From Rhabdophis nuchalis (Eukaryota > Chordata > Lepidosauria > Squamata > Natricidae), in assembly GCA_039707465.1 (NCBI GenBank), contig CM077647.1, positions 41,446,610-41,510,609 of the forward strand: DNA of 64,000 bases, in the 5' to 3' direction. The position numbers were made by a program, and so were the translations under genes. Position 1 is the stretch's first letter. Every line of letters starts with the position of its first letter. This document shows, in pieces, positions 11,674 through 22,239 of the stretch. Below the pieces are notes generated by a model that worked only from the letters and a program-made list of their open reading frames with translations, was not told the DNA's origin and did not search any database.

Positions 11674-12897
11674 CAGGAACCTAATTTACAGAATCAGACT
11701 AGCTACCTGAAAGCTGAGAGTAATGATTGGTTGTAACTTCCAGTTTTATATGCATTCCTGAAATTCTTGAAGATTGAACATGGTATCTTCTCTATGCAAA
11801 ATAATGGGATGTATTTAATTCCAATTTGCTCTTTAGAGATGACTTGGATTATTCCTCAATCTATTTTCAGGTACCAATTTTGACCTGGTTATATGGTTTC
11901 CTGTTTTGGATTTCTATTACTTTAGGTTGATGGGCCAATCAGTTTTGAGATGCTTCCATGTCAAGCTTCAGAAAGACAACTTCAAAGTTACATTCACATT
12001 GTCTTGAGTTTCGCTGCTGGACTAATATTCCAATTGTTTGTGAGATTGTTCTTCCTTTATTGATTTTGTGTCATCAAGTTGGTTTCTAACTTTAGCAATA
12101 ATATAGATTATACATTTACAGAAATATATCAGTATTTAAGATCTCTCATAATAAAATAGACGTAAAATTAATTTGTAGAGAATGTTTTCTTTTCATGGGT
12201 TTTCTTTAAAAATCCCTATAAATTAATTTTGCATGTAATACAAATATTGATGTATTTTAAAAGTACATGAGTATCTATAGTATGTACTAGGAAGCAATTG
12301 GGTCAATAATACTACAAATTAAAATTCAAGAATGAATCACAACAAATAGCTCTCATAGTAAAATCACATTATGGTCCTATTCTTCTGTTCAATTTCAATC
12401 CTTAATGTTTTCATTTGATAGCAGCTTTACGTGCAGAGCAATAGAAAAATAAAATCAGCTCTAAATTTCTGTGTCCCAAATTGAATCCTAAGTCAAGCTG
12501 TTCAAGATCTTCTTATCTTAAAGGAATACCTCCTTTTAATTTATTTCCCAGCAACTATCTCAGAAGAAAAAAAGCTGCTTCTTATCATCAAAGATACATA
12601 CATTTGTAGAAAATTGTCAATGAACATCTGTAACTATCCTGTAGCTCTTTTGTCCTTCTAATATATAAGGTGAAGTCTCCTCAAATCAACACTTTTTAAA
12701 ATTAGTATATAGAAAGAAAAAGAAAAACAAGATACAAAAAAGATAAAGCAAACAAAAGTAGAACATGCCAAAATACTTGCCATATATATACAAATACAAA
12801 CATCATCAGTTTTAAAACAAAGGCACTATTTAAACATAGATTAACCTCGATTCTTTTTTCCATGACAGCAAATAAAGACCCCATCCATTGAGTAAAT
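11674..12897. other. Non-coding DNA, no feature seen
   Basis: AT-rich unique-looking sequence. No supported gene or repeat. Confidence 0.55.
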
Positions 12898-13082
12898 AAT
12901 GCATGTGATTACTTTTTTTTTTAATAACAATTTTTATTGGTTTTTACAAATTTTATAACAGGGAAAAAGGTATGTAGGATATAGGAAAGATGTTTTAGGG
13001 CTTCCATGTCGGAGGTGGTGGTCGCCTCCGGGGTTCCATACAAAGAGTAAGGTTTTTTCTTCGGCATAAGGTGGAAGAGAAT

Positions 13083-13123
13083 ACATATATAATAATAATA
13101 ATAATAATAACAACAACAACAAC

Positions 13124-13162
<39 letters not shown>

Positions 13163-13163
13163 C
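13083..13163. repeat. (ATA)n/(ACA)n trinucleotide repeat inside the L1 copy
   Basis: AT-rich trinucleotide tract with a central AAC-unit block. On the minus strand it reads as (ATT)n after ACAATGACAATAAAG, as if it grew from a retroelement tail. Confidence 0.95.
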
Positions 13164-13315
13164 TTTATTGTCATTGTAAAAATTACAATGAAATTGGTTT
13201 TAACTTCACTGGTGCAAAATTATAACAGAAACAATATATATCATATCGTAAATTACATGCATTCAATCATTTGTTTCTATTGACATCCGTAAGGATTACA
13301 CTATGTAAAAGAAAA

Positions 13316-14243
13316 TCATTTTTGTGATCTGAGTCTTTTAGCTATTGTGTCTTCTTCTTCCTTCCTGCCAGTGGGAGGAGCCATGGCCCCTCCCGTTCCC
13401 CCATTTTCGTCCTCCAGGGTTGAGGAGTGTTTTTTAAGAAAGGCTTCTGCCTCTTCAATTGTTTTAATTCTTACTCTCCCCCACTCCCAGAACACCAACA
13501 TTCCTTCAGGCATTAACCATTTGAACCACACACTCTTTTTATATAATTTTTTGGATAAGGAGGAATACTTCCTCCGAATCTCTCGAATCTTTTTTGGGAT
13601 CTGTTTCAAAATAGCAATCTCATTCTGCATATATATCAGAGCGCCATCTCTCTGTGCTCTCAGAATCTCATCCCTTGTTGACCTTCTTACAAATTTGATA
13701 TGTATCTCTCTGGGTACGTCATTTATTCTGGCATATGCTGAATTAATTCTGTAAATCAGGTCAATGTCCCCCCAAATATATTCCTTACTCTTTTTAGTAT
13801 AATCTGCTAAAATTGTAGACATTAAATCTTTTAAATTTTCTGAATTTTCAGGAACATTTTGAAACCTTAAAAAATAAGACATTCTTTCAAAATCCATTCT
13901 AGACATATGACCAGCAAGTTCTACTATTTCTTTTTTAGAATCCCTTATCTCCCCCCTCATCTCAACTGCCCCACCCTCCAAAGCATCAATTTTTTTCATT
14001 TTCCATTAATGTTCTTTGTGTCTCCAAAAGTTCCAATCTTGAACTCATCATATCTTTCCGAATTTCTTTTATTTCATTCATTATATCTTGTAGATTTTTC
14101 TCTATTGTTGATAGTTGAGAAGCCTCTCCCGGTGTTTCTTTTTGCAACATTACACTAATCTTAGGCTGCTGTGTGACCAGACTGGCTCTTAATGAGGCTG
14201 GAGCGGAAAGAGTTTTTCCATATGGAGGCTTTTTTGATGCCAT
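13316..14243 (-). pseudogene. L1 ORF1 (RNA-binding chaperone), one frameshift
   Basis: The first frame runs from the ATG at 14243 to 13986: MASKKPPYGKTLSAPAS, then a coiled-coil-like stretch (TIEKNLQDIMNEIKEIRKDM, LELLETQRTL). The second frame, 13999-13316, continues with IDALEGGAVEMRGEI and another heptad-rich segment, an RRM-like region (MSYFLRFQNVPENSENLKDL) and a C-terminal domain (REIHIKFVRRSTRDEILRA; LMPEGMLVFWEWGRVRIKT). The order coiled coil, RRM, CTD is that of vertebrate L1 ORF1p, an RNA-binding trimer of the L1 ribonucleoprotein. The break is at a run of seven T (seven A on the coding strand) at 13990-13996, consistent with a one-base slippage. Total length, about 308 residues, is normal for the family. 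No ORF2 follows. Confidence 0.88.
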
Positions 14244-15112
14244 GGTAAAAGTTTTATGTTCTTGTAATTAAGATGGCGTCTGAAGAGCTGGCAGTCCGTG
14301 AGATCGAAGAAAAGGGAAAAGTCTTGCCTAAGTTCAAAATATAAATTCCATAAAGTCCAGAGAGAAAAAATTTACAATCAAGTCCAGTGAAAAAAGAAGG
14401 CACACAATAGGAGAAATCCCGAGAGTCACTGAGATGGCATGTGTATAAGTTTTGCAGTGCTGTAAAAATGAAGGAACGTTTAAAAAGTAAGCAAAAAAGT
14501 TTCTTACTGGGAACAAAGAAGCACCATTTTTCCATCTCTTTGGCGTTTGAAAAGAATTAGTGAAAGTCCATTTCTGCTGTAGCAAGATTCATATACAAAG
14601 TATCAACCGCGAATCCACATTTAGCAAAAACTTTCATTTTCACTTGTTAGATAACCGGATGTTACTTTCTCCCTCTCCCCGCGCCCGGGGAGCATTTTAA
14701 ATCGCTGCTTGTTCCGAGAGGTTTTTTTTAACAAACTCCCCCCTCTATTCTTCCTTTTAAAAAGTTGAAAACATTAAAAAATTCAGAAACCAACTCACAA
14801 ACCACTCTGTTGCAACAGAGCCTCGGCACTTCCACCAACTCTGGCTTTTCAGCCCGCTGCTTCAATTTCTGCGGTTCCAGCGATCCTTCGGCGAGGGGAA
14901 CTCTTCCCCCCGCATTCTGTTCTCCGGCTCCTGGAGTGAGGCAGGAATGACCCCCCCAACTGCCATTGGGATGGGGGCTTTCACTGCAAGCCGCTTGTAC
15001 GGTTGGGGCTCTCTACAAGAGCTCCATACCCCCGAAAGGGCCACTAGAGAAAACTAGCGGCGGACATGTCAGAAAACATGACCGTCATCTCCGGAAGGCG
15101 GAAGCGGTCTCC
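14244..15112 (-). promoter_or_regulatory. L1 5' UTR, putative internal promoter
   Basis: Sequence between the target duplication and ORF1. The part nearest the 5' end (14650-15112) is much richer in G+C than the surrounding DNA, with several CpGs, as expected of an L1 internal promoter. The promoter assignment is inferred from position; no specific factor site was identified. Its short ORFs on both strands are not coding. Confidence 0.55.
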
Positions 15113-15128
15113 AATGCATGTGATTACT

Positions 15129-15928
15129 GTAATATTGTAAATTGGGAGTGGCAAGTATTTCCATTGCAAGGGAATAATATTTTATCAATGTATAAACACC
15201 CAAATTTTGATATTAAAAATCACACTCAAATCTTTAAACCAGGTTACTTTTATCAAGACTTAAATCAAATGAAGTGATAGTGGAACAATCTTATATTTAT
15301 TTGGCACTATCTCCTCCATCTTTTATATTTTCTATAATTAATGAAGTTAAAAATTCAAGTCCTTTAAAAATTTATTTGGAGTAACTCATTGATGAGTTTC
15401 AATTTAAGATCACTAGGGTTAATATTCCTATGTTATTTAACTTAAGAACTTGCTTTCTGTTGTTTTATCCATATTGATTGCAAACACTTAATATCCATTT
15501 TAACAATGCTCTGTAATTTACTGTTATAAAATGTGGTTGATTTAAAATATTACAAAGCAGGTTCCAGAGTTCAGAGTAATTCAGTTTTAGATATTGCTAA
15601 TGCATCTGGAATAAAGTTTTAAATAAAATATATTATCATAGGATATACTGCCACTATGCAGATTTACACAATCCAAATTCATCTTAATAACTATGATCAC
15701 TTAGAAATTTCATTGGAAATAAGATATTAATATATCTATCAGCCCCAATTAACCCTCATTTGTTTGCTTTTTTAAAATTGCAATTATCCCAGTTTTTAAG
15801 TTTATCCTGTGAATAAGGCTTGGAATTGTACTTCTATCTTAACATCTTACAAATATGCCTTGCAGGTTTAGTTCTGTAAATATAAATTTATGATTAAATG
15901 AAGAACCAATCCCCTATAGTCCCAAAGG
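15129..15928. other. Non-coding AT-rich DNA
   Basis: No feature seen beyond A/T runs. Confidence 0.55.
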
Positions 15929-16135
15929 CTCTTTTTCAAGGGTTAACTGGATTTCTGTTTTTTCTTTGAAGATATTTTGCTTCTCATCCAAGAAGCTCTT
16001 CAGCTCTGAAGAAACTTCTTGGATGAGAAATGAAATATCTTCAAAGAAAACCAGAAAGTTCAGTTGCCTCTTGAAAAAGTGCCTTTGGGATAACTCATAA
16101 CCTGGATGCCCGAGAATATCCATAGACAATCCCCT
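15929..16135. mobile_element. Penelope-like terminus arranged as a giant hairpin
   Basis: Two head-to-head copies of one sequence form arms of about 75 bp with almost no loop, centred near 16007: CTTTTTCAAGGGTTAACTGG with CTTCTCATCCAAGAAGC on the left, and their diverged complement on the right. The right arm continues into GAGAATATCCATAGAC. The same blocks occur at the ends of the Penelope-like copy at 61936-62720, so this is the inverted terminus of such an element without its ORF. The 90-codon minus frame here is a by-product. Confidence 0.7.
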
Positions 16136-16207
16136 GTAGGTTCTTCTTGGCATACAACAGTAATGGAGTCTGACAATTAAGGTCATAAGTCATGACAGTT
16201 GTCAAGT

Positions 16208-16640
16208 GGTTCACCTAGGGGTGGGATTCATCTGGTTCAGACTGGTTCAGATGAACTGGATGCTAATTTTGTATCTGGTTCACTGAACCAGTAGTTGGAA
16301 AGACTGGCAGGTCCTGCTCATCCTACCTCTCCCAGAAGTCTCCACACAGCCCTGCCAGATAAGTGTAGGGCCTGTGCAGAGGCTCTGGGAGAGCAAAAAA
16401 TGGGCCTCCCAGAAGTTCCAAAAGTCTGGAAACAGGCTTTTTTCAAGCCTCCAGAGGCCTCCTGAGCCCAGGGAAGGCCCTTTTTGCTCTCCCGGCGGCT
16501 CAAGGTACGCTTCTGGAGTCTGGGGAGGGCAAAAATGACACCCCCCCCCCCGTGGTTCAAGAGGCCAAGTAGGCCATGCACTCAGCAACCAGGCAGAGAA
16601 CTGGTAGTTAAAAATTTTCAATCCCACCCCTGGGTTCACC
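16208..16640. mobile_element. hAT-type MITE with 8-bp target duplication
   Basis: Element at 16216-16632 (417 bp). Its termini are TAGGGGTGGGATT and AATCCCACCCCTG, inverted repeats matching at 12 of 13 positions, and it is flanked by the exact 8-bp repeat GGTTCACC (16208-16215 and 16633-16640). An 8-bp duplication with a CAGGGGTGG-type end fits the hAT superfamily. The interior is non-coding; the minus ORFs are artefacts. Confidence 0.88.
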
Positions 16641-16654
16641 CATGAGACCAACCT

Positions 16655-16930
16655 AATTTTACAACCTTTTTTGTGTATTTTTGGACATTAAGTAAATGTG
16701 GCAGTTGTAAAGTGAACATGGCAGTCATAAAGCAAATGCTATAGCGATTAAGCAAATACCATGGTTTGTAAGTGAATCCACTTTTCGCTATGGCTGTTTT
16801 TGCTGAAACTAAAATAAAACACTGATTTTCAGCAAAAATGTTATAAATCACAGTCACATAATGCTGTAAGTAACTATAAATGTGCGCTGGTTGCTAAGCA
16901 CTCAAAATGCATTCACATTACTGCAGGGGA
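16655..16930. mobile_element. Fragment of a GTTAAGTGA-type MITE
   Basis: Repeated short phrases such as AAGTAAATGTGGCAG, AAAGTGAACATGGCAG and TTAAGCAAATACC resemble the interior of the element at 23891-24243. No termini or duplication were found. Tentative. Confidence 0.4.
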
Positions 16931-17869
16931 TGGAGACTTTCAAACTTCCAACTTTCAAACAGATTCCTAAGTATCTTTTGGGGGTTCCAGTCATATATCA
17001 TGATTTCTCATATAATAAATTCCAATGATTCTTTTTTAAAAATCATTTGTGTCCATATTTATTTTTGTCCTTGAATATTTAAATTCTATAAAGAAAATGG
17101 TACAAAAATATGAAGTAAAATATACTCCCAATTATAAAGAAGTATAACCTCCCATCATCATATGATAACCTAATTTATAATTTAAAAGTCTAGCATTTAT
17201 ATTTCTTAAATACTTAATGGCATTAATATGGGAATTCCTCTAAGTACATATATTAAATCTGAAATAATATTTATTCCAATAAAAATCCCATGAACTCAGT
17301 GGAATTTTCAAACATATAATTAGACACGTATTCATAAACTTTTATATCTACAAATAATTTTCCTTAGGGTAATTCAAGGTACTTAATTCAAATATTAAGA
17401 TGAACCTATATGTTAATTTTTTCCATAGATAAATTGCATTATCAACAAGGAAGGAACTGTATTCAATTTCAGTTATTCCTATGTCGAGAATATTCTTTAA
17501 TCACACAACTAGAGTGGTCAATGGTTCTGCTGACTATAATCAAATTAAATATAGGTAGATGAGATACTTTTATAGCTAAATAATTTTTTTTATAATAGCC
17601 ATGGGTGTGTTGATTTAACTAATGAGATTGAATCTAATCTGTAGTTCCAATTAGATTGGAAATTGGTTTCAATATATATTTTCTCTTATATTTCTCATCA
17701 AGATTTTAGGAGGCAGAGAATATTTTCTAAAAAAAAAAAAAAATCCACGTTGGGATCATCACATTCCTTCTTTTAATTTAAAGTAGGATTCTTTTATTTT
17801 GATCTGATAGGATCCATTTTGGATCTGCACCTTGTTGACTTTTGCAGGTTAGTATTGCAGTTTTCAGAG
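16931..17869. other. Non-coding AT-rich DNA
   Basis: No supported feature. Contains a 13-bp A run near 17730. Confidence 0.5.
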
Positions 17870-18702
17870 GAAAATAACTGCTGCATGCTGGATCCAAACC
17901 TTTGCTCCTCTGGAACAAAGGAGACATCATTGAGATCATCCATGTGACTCTGGACAGCTGCTCCTCACAAATAGACTACAGAAATTACAATTTTTATGCT
18001 TGGCTTATTAACTGGGTGGATGAGATTTGGGAATACATCAGGTTCACAGTTGCAAAGCAGCCTCTACAGACACTAAACTACACCAAGTCTTACGTCTTAA
18101 TCACCTTTGGATTTTTTTTAATTGCACACTGGAAAGATTAAGACTCTTTGCACTGGCAAGGTTTAACTGCATTCATCAGGTGAATTTCTGCCTCCTTAAA
18201 AGACAGTGATATAAATTTAATTTCAAAACTTTTAAAAATATATGATTTTTTTAACTGTAGAAAAAGGCTGCTTAGTATATGGATTTTGGAAAGTTAATAA
18301 TGGATTAAGGAGTCAGGGAGATTTGGAATTATAGTTTTGAATTATTTAGATGATATTTTCTCATGGAAAAATGGAGATTGCTTTGGGGGTATTATTATAA
18401 TAAGGGGACCTTGAAAGCTGGACACCAGAGCCAGAGGATAATGAAAATGGAGCAGAAATCTTTAATACAAACTTTTGAATACCTTTCAGTCAAAGTTTTG
18501 GACAAAATGGATCAAATGCTTGATAGAATTGACAGAGCATGTTGTAATGAAGTTGTAAAACAAGAACGGACTGCAATTGAAATTAATTTGAAGAGAGATT
18601 TAAATGTAATACAAATGAATCTGAGGGATGATTAATGCCCTAAAGGAGATGAATAGATATTAAACTAGGAATCTGATTTGGATATTTTTCTTCTTCTTTT
18701 GG

Positions 18703-18727
18703 ATGTGTGTGTGTGTGTGTGTGTGTG
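18703..18727. repeat. (GT)n microsatellite
   Basis: About 12 GT units directly before the MITE; a GTGTGTGTG run also follows that MITE at 19186. Confidence 0.95.
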
Positions 18728-19185
18728 TAGTTGGTTCCTGCCAGTTCAACCTCTTCTATAGAAAAGGTTTCAGAAATCTACAGTGCCATTTAGAATCGGT
18801 TCCAGCTCCCTCTATCCGCTCATCCGCCCATCATCAAGATGAAGAGCAAGAGGAGGAATCCTGGGAGTTGAAGTCCACAAGCCTTAAAGCTGTCAAGTTT
18901 GAACAAACCTGGGATTTTTTTTCTAAAGGGTTAGGGGCGCAAGGGTCTTGTAACTTGACAGCTTTAAGACTTGTGTGCGTCAAATGCCAGAGTTTCTGAG
19001 CCAACATTTTGGTTGCTAAGCAAGAGCATTGTTAAATGATTTTCACCACATTTTACAAGTTGGCCACACCCACCCAGTCATGAGTGCCAAGCCACTCCCA
19101 CTCAGTCACATGGCCAGCAAGCCATTCCCACAAAGCAGGCCACACCTACAGAAGAGGTTCTAAAAAATTTTGAAACCCACCACTG
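18728..19185. mobile_element. hAT-like MITE inserted in a GT repeat
   Basis: The right end reads AAACCCACCACTG, a known style of hAT-type tip (CAGTGGTGGGTTT on the other strand); the left end TAGTTGGTTCCTGCC is a diverged counterpart. GT-repeat sequence lies on both sides, compatible with an 8-bp duplication within the repeat, though that makes the exact ends ambiguous. The body has TGGGAGTTGAAGTCCACAAG and GGCCACACCCACCCAGTCA, phrases I associate with snake interspersed repeats. Non-coding. Confidence 0.65.
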
Positions 19186-19742
19186 GTGTGTGTGCATGTG
19201 CACACACACGCTAATATTTGGAACAACTTTTAACAAATAAAAGGATAATTCTATTTATTGATACAAGACATCTACTAAAGTTCTGAAGGATTTCTGCTTT
19301 GAAACAAAGAAGAGCAGCAAACTGGAACTTTTTTAAAAAAGGGATTAAAGAATAATTTTTTAAAAAAATCAGGGAAGATTTATAAATTTGGCTTTTTCTG
19401 TAAGGGTAAAAAAAAAAGAAAATAGTTATATCTCATTGCCCTTACTGGATTCTGGTGACAAAGATTGATTGACATAACATTTGGACTTTATTTTCCTTAT
19501 CTAAGAGATGAGCTATAAGGAGAAGAGAGATTATGTTTTATTTAGAGATGGTGATAAGCTATTAAAATTGTTTTTACATGTTGAGATCAAGGAGTAAGTT
19601 ACTTCTTTTTTCTTTCTCCTTCCTTTTCTCCTTTTTAGTTCATGTGTCCCCTTTTCTTCTTCTTTTTTCTGTTTGTACTTTTGTACAGTCTTTTATTTTC
19701 TTTATTTATACATCTTAATAAAATTATTTGGCAAAAAAGCTT

Positions 19743-20143
19743 TTTAACATATGTACTGATGTCAAGTCTTTAAGTCTTTTTATAGATGACATCTGTGTTA
19801 TTATGATTTTAATCAGTTTTTCTACAAAGTACCCAATGTTTTCAATCTCAAAAGCATTTAGAAATGAATAAACAGATGGACACAAATGCAAACACATTTT
19901 CTTGACTTTCTTTTCCTGCCTCCCATTCCACCAAGGGGACTCAATACAAATAAACATCATGATATTTCTTCTTAACTATGATTTAGCTCACCTTTTTTTT
20001 TTTGCATTGTCCAATATTGTAGCTGTCATTTGATAGCTGAATATTGAATTCAGAGCTCCTTATCATTCAGAGATATGCATATTTCCTCTATGATTGTGTG
20101 ACAGTCAGGTTTTTTTTTTAATAGTCCAACATTCCCTAGGATA
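19743..20143. other. Non-coding DNA
   Basis: No feature. The 78-codon minus ORF at 19724-19960 has no family signature. Confidence 0.5.
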
Positions 20144-20958
20144 CCGTATTTTTTGGAGAATAAGACACACCAAAGTATAAGACACACCAAGGTTTTGAAG
20201 AGGCTTTTTTTTTTAAAAAGTAGGTAGATAGATAGAGAGAGACAGAGAGACAGAGAGAGAGAGAGAGAGAGGGAGGGAGGGAGGGAGGGAGGGAGAGTAG
20301 GTAGGTAGGTAGATAGAGGGATAGAGAGAGAGAGAAATACAGTAGGTCGGCAGGAAGAGAGAGAGTAGGTAGGTAAGTAGGTAGAGGGATAGAGAGAGAG
20401 AGGGAGAGAAAGAGAGAGATAAATACAGTAAGTAGGTAGGGAGGGAGAGAGTAGGGAGGGAGGGAGAGAGAGAGAGAGAGAGAGAAAGAAATATAGTAGG
20501 TAGGTAGGTAGAGGGATAAAGAGAGAGGGAGAGAAAGAGAGAGATAAATACAGTAAGTAGGTAGGGAGAGAGAGGGTAGGTAGGTAGATGTTTCCATGCG
20601 TATTTACCCATGTGCTGGAGAAGGAAATCACTGACCTTTGGAAAAAATCTTTGTTTCTGCAGGCACAGTACTTGACCAATGTAATTCTCATCAATCACTC
20701 TAACTAAACAGCTTTCCAAAAGGAAAAAAAAACATTTTTGCACTCTGCAAACCTCCCCAAAACGGCCCGTTTTTCACAAAAATGGGCCCGGTTTTTTTCA
20801 AATAAAAGGCATGAATAGCCTGGGGGGGGGGGACTTGAAGACTGCTCCTGGGGGTGGGGTGGGGGGCAAAAAAAATGCTGTATTCTGTATAAGACGCACC
20901 CAGATTTTCAGCCTCTTTCTAGAGGAAAAAAAGGTGTGTCTTATACTCCGAAAAATAC
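20144..20958. mobile_element. TA-flanked MITE with about 26-bp inverted ends
   Basis: The left end CCGTATTTTTTGGAGAATAAG and the complement of the right end (GTATTTTTCGGAGTATAAG) are nearly identical and continue into GACACACC; TA dinucleotides flank both ends. This is the pattern of Tc1/mariner-type non-autonomous elements. The interior holds a large minisatellite (20221-20595) and G-rich segments. No transposase. Confidence 0.7.
20221..20595. repeat. GTAG/GAGA minisatellite
   Basis: Compound tandem repeat: blocks of (GTAG)n, a GATAGAGGGATAGAGAGAG segment and an AAATACAGTA marker recur about every 70-100 bp, at least four times. Three long minus-strand frames rich in LSLSLPTYL come from this tract and are not genes. 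Confidence 0.93.
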
Positions 20959-20960
20959 TA

Positions 20961-21831
20961 TTTATCTTCTAGAGCTTCAATGATATTCACCTAAATCTGC
21001 TAATTATTGGGATAAAATCCTGAACTAATTGCATTCTATTCAAGAACTCGAATGGAAATTGGAGGTGTTAGTTCATTTTTTGTTCTAGCAGGAGCAGTGG
21101 CCTGTTCTTACATCTTAGATTTCAACTCACTCTAGCCACTCGTCCTTCATCAGATTGATTTTTGCTATGCCAAGCTGAAGTTCTTTGCTGCATGTTACCA
21201 ATAATGCTAACTTATCTACTTTTCCCAAAGTTAGTAATCCAGCACCACTATAATAATACATCTACATTTAATAGAATATATTGCATGAAATGTGAAGAAG
21301 GTAAAATGTACAATTTATATAATTAAAGATCTATTTTCTCATTTGAAAAATTAGTTTATTATATAAAATACAAAAGTACAAAACAAAATAGTACAAAAAT
21401 TAGGACAGGGGAAGGAAAAGTGTAGTTAGTTAGTTAATTAGTTTACTTTATTGATTAGCTCATGGGCTAAATGAAGTGCAGAGTTCCAAACACAAATTAT
21501 TATTAAAATCACATAAAAATAATTTAAAATGAAATTTTAAAATGAAATTGTAATTAAATACAATGATTTAATATATGGATAAATAATCTATATAAATAAA
21601 AATGTAAAATAGTTTGTGCAAAGCCGCTAATCTCAGAAAGTACTGCACCAATGTGTGCTGTTCAATGTAAATTGTTCTTCGCACAGGTGCAGTCACTAAA
21701 AACCAAAAATGGTGGTGGCCCAGCAGTGGCAAGGGAACTAGTTCAGGGGCATGGCAGGCCTGTGTTGCTGCTGGTTCTGCTACCCAGGCTTGAATTCCAC
21801 TACCGGTTTGGTAGAACTGGGAGCCATCCAA
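20961..21831. other. Non-coding DNA; possible unclassified repeat at 21590-21830
   Basis: Mostly unique AT-rich sequence. The segment from ATAAATAAAAATGTAAAATAG to GGTTTGGTAGAACTGGGAG has the look of an interspersed repeat, but no ends could be defined. Confidence 0.4.
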
Positions 21832-21957
21832 CTCTGGATGGAAGGCTGAGTCAACCTTGAGCCAGGTAAGATTTGATCTGCCAAATTGCAGGCAGCTGCC
21901 AGTCAGCAGAAGTAGCCTACAGTACTGCATTCTAATCACTGTGTCACCCCTGCTTAT
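21832..21957 (-). mobile_element. tRNA-derived SINE family A, truncated
   Basis: Complement of the first half of the element at 9206-9450: GGATGGAAGGCTGAGTCAACC, then CTGCCAAATTGCAGGCAGC and GTACTGCATTCTAATCACTG. The 3' half is missing. Confidence 0.78.
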
Positions 21958-22239
21958 GTAAGTGCAAGGACCCATCTAGAATGACCAAATATAGTTTTAA
22001 AATTTAAAATCCAACTGTCAGGAGTATTATAAATTGAGTACACTGTTATAATTTTTAAATGTATTTTTAATTTGTAGCCTATTACACATAATCAATGCAA
22101 TAGCAGTCATCAAAGCAACTTTCTACGAAAATATTGCTTCTTAAACACCATCAGTGTAAAACTGTCAAAATACCTTTTTTAAAAATACGGTAGGAACAAA
22201 ACATTGCAAGGATAACAGAACAGATGTTGTTGACCATAT

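Larger units (their letters stand above)
12898..15128 (-). mobile_element. L1 LINE lacking ORF2 (5' region + ORF1 + 3' end)
   Basis: A perfect 16-bp direct repeat, AATGCATGTGATTACT, flanks the unit at 12898-12913 and 15113-15128. Between them on the minus strand lie a GC-rich 5' region (15112-14244), an ORF1 with one frameshift (14243-13316), a short segment ending in ACAATGACAATAAAG plus an (ATT)n tract, an L1-like 3' end with AATAAAAATTG, and a poly(A) directly beside the target duplication (T run at 12914-12922). The several-kilobase ORF2 (endonuclease and RT) expected after ORF1 is absent. It therefore could only have moved with enzymes supplied by another L1. The 13170-13310 segment may itself be the tail of another LINE. 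Confidence 0.85.
17870..19742 (+). mobile_element. Possible non-autonomous L1-like unit, interrupted
   Basis: A 79-codon frame at 17902-18141 (GDIIEIIHVTLDSC, YNFYAWLINWVDEIWEY) is followed by a heptad-rich frame at 18363-18635 (KVLDKMDQMLDRIDRAC) that looks like part of a coiled coil. After the MITE at 18728-19185 comes a pyrimidine-rich segment ending TTAATAAAATTATTTGGCA plus an A run, like an L1 3' end. No RT or target duplication was found, so unity of the parts is an inference. The 79-codon frame is not a domain I recognise. Confidence 0.3.

Noticed and set aside
20050..20743. Three long minus-strand ORFs (up to 214 codons) rich in S, L, P, T and Y
   Set aside because: They are translations of the GTAG/GAGA minisatellite in three frames; no domain and no codon bias.
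21590..21830. Possible Helitron-type end (ATAAATAAAAATGT...)
   Set aside because: No CTRR 3' end with hairpin and no Rep/helicase wording; left unclassified.
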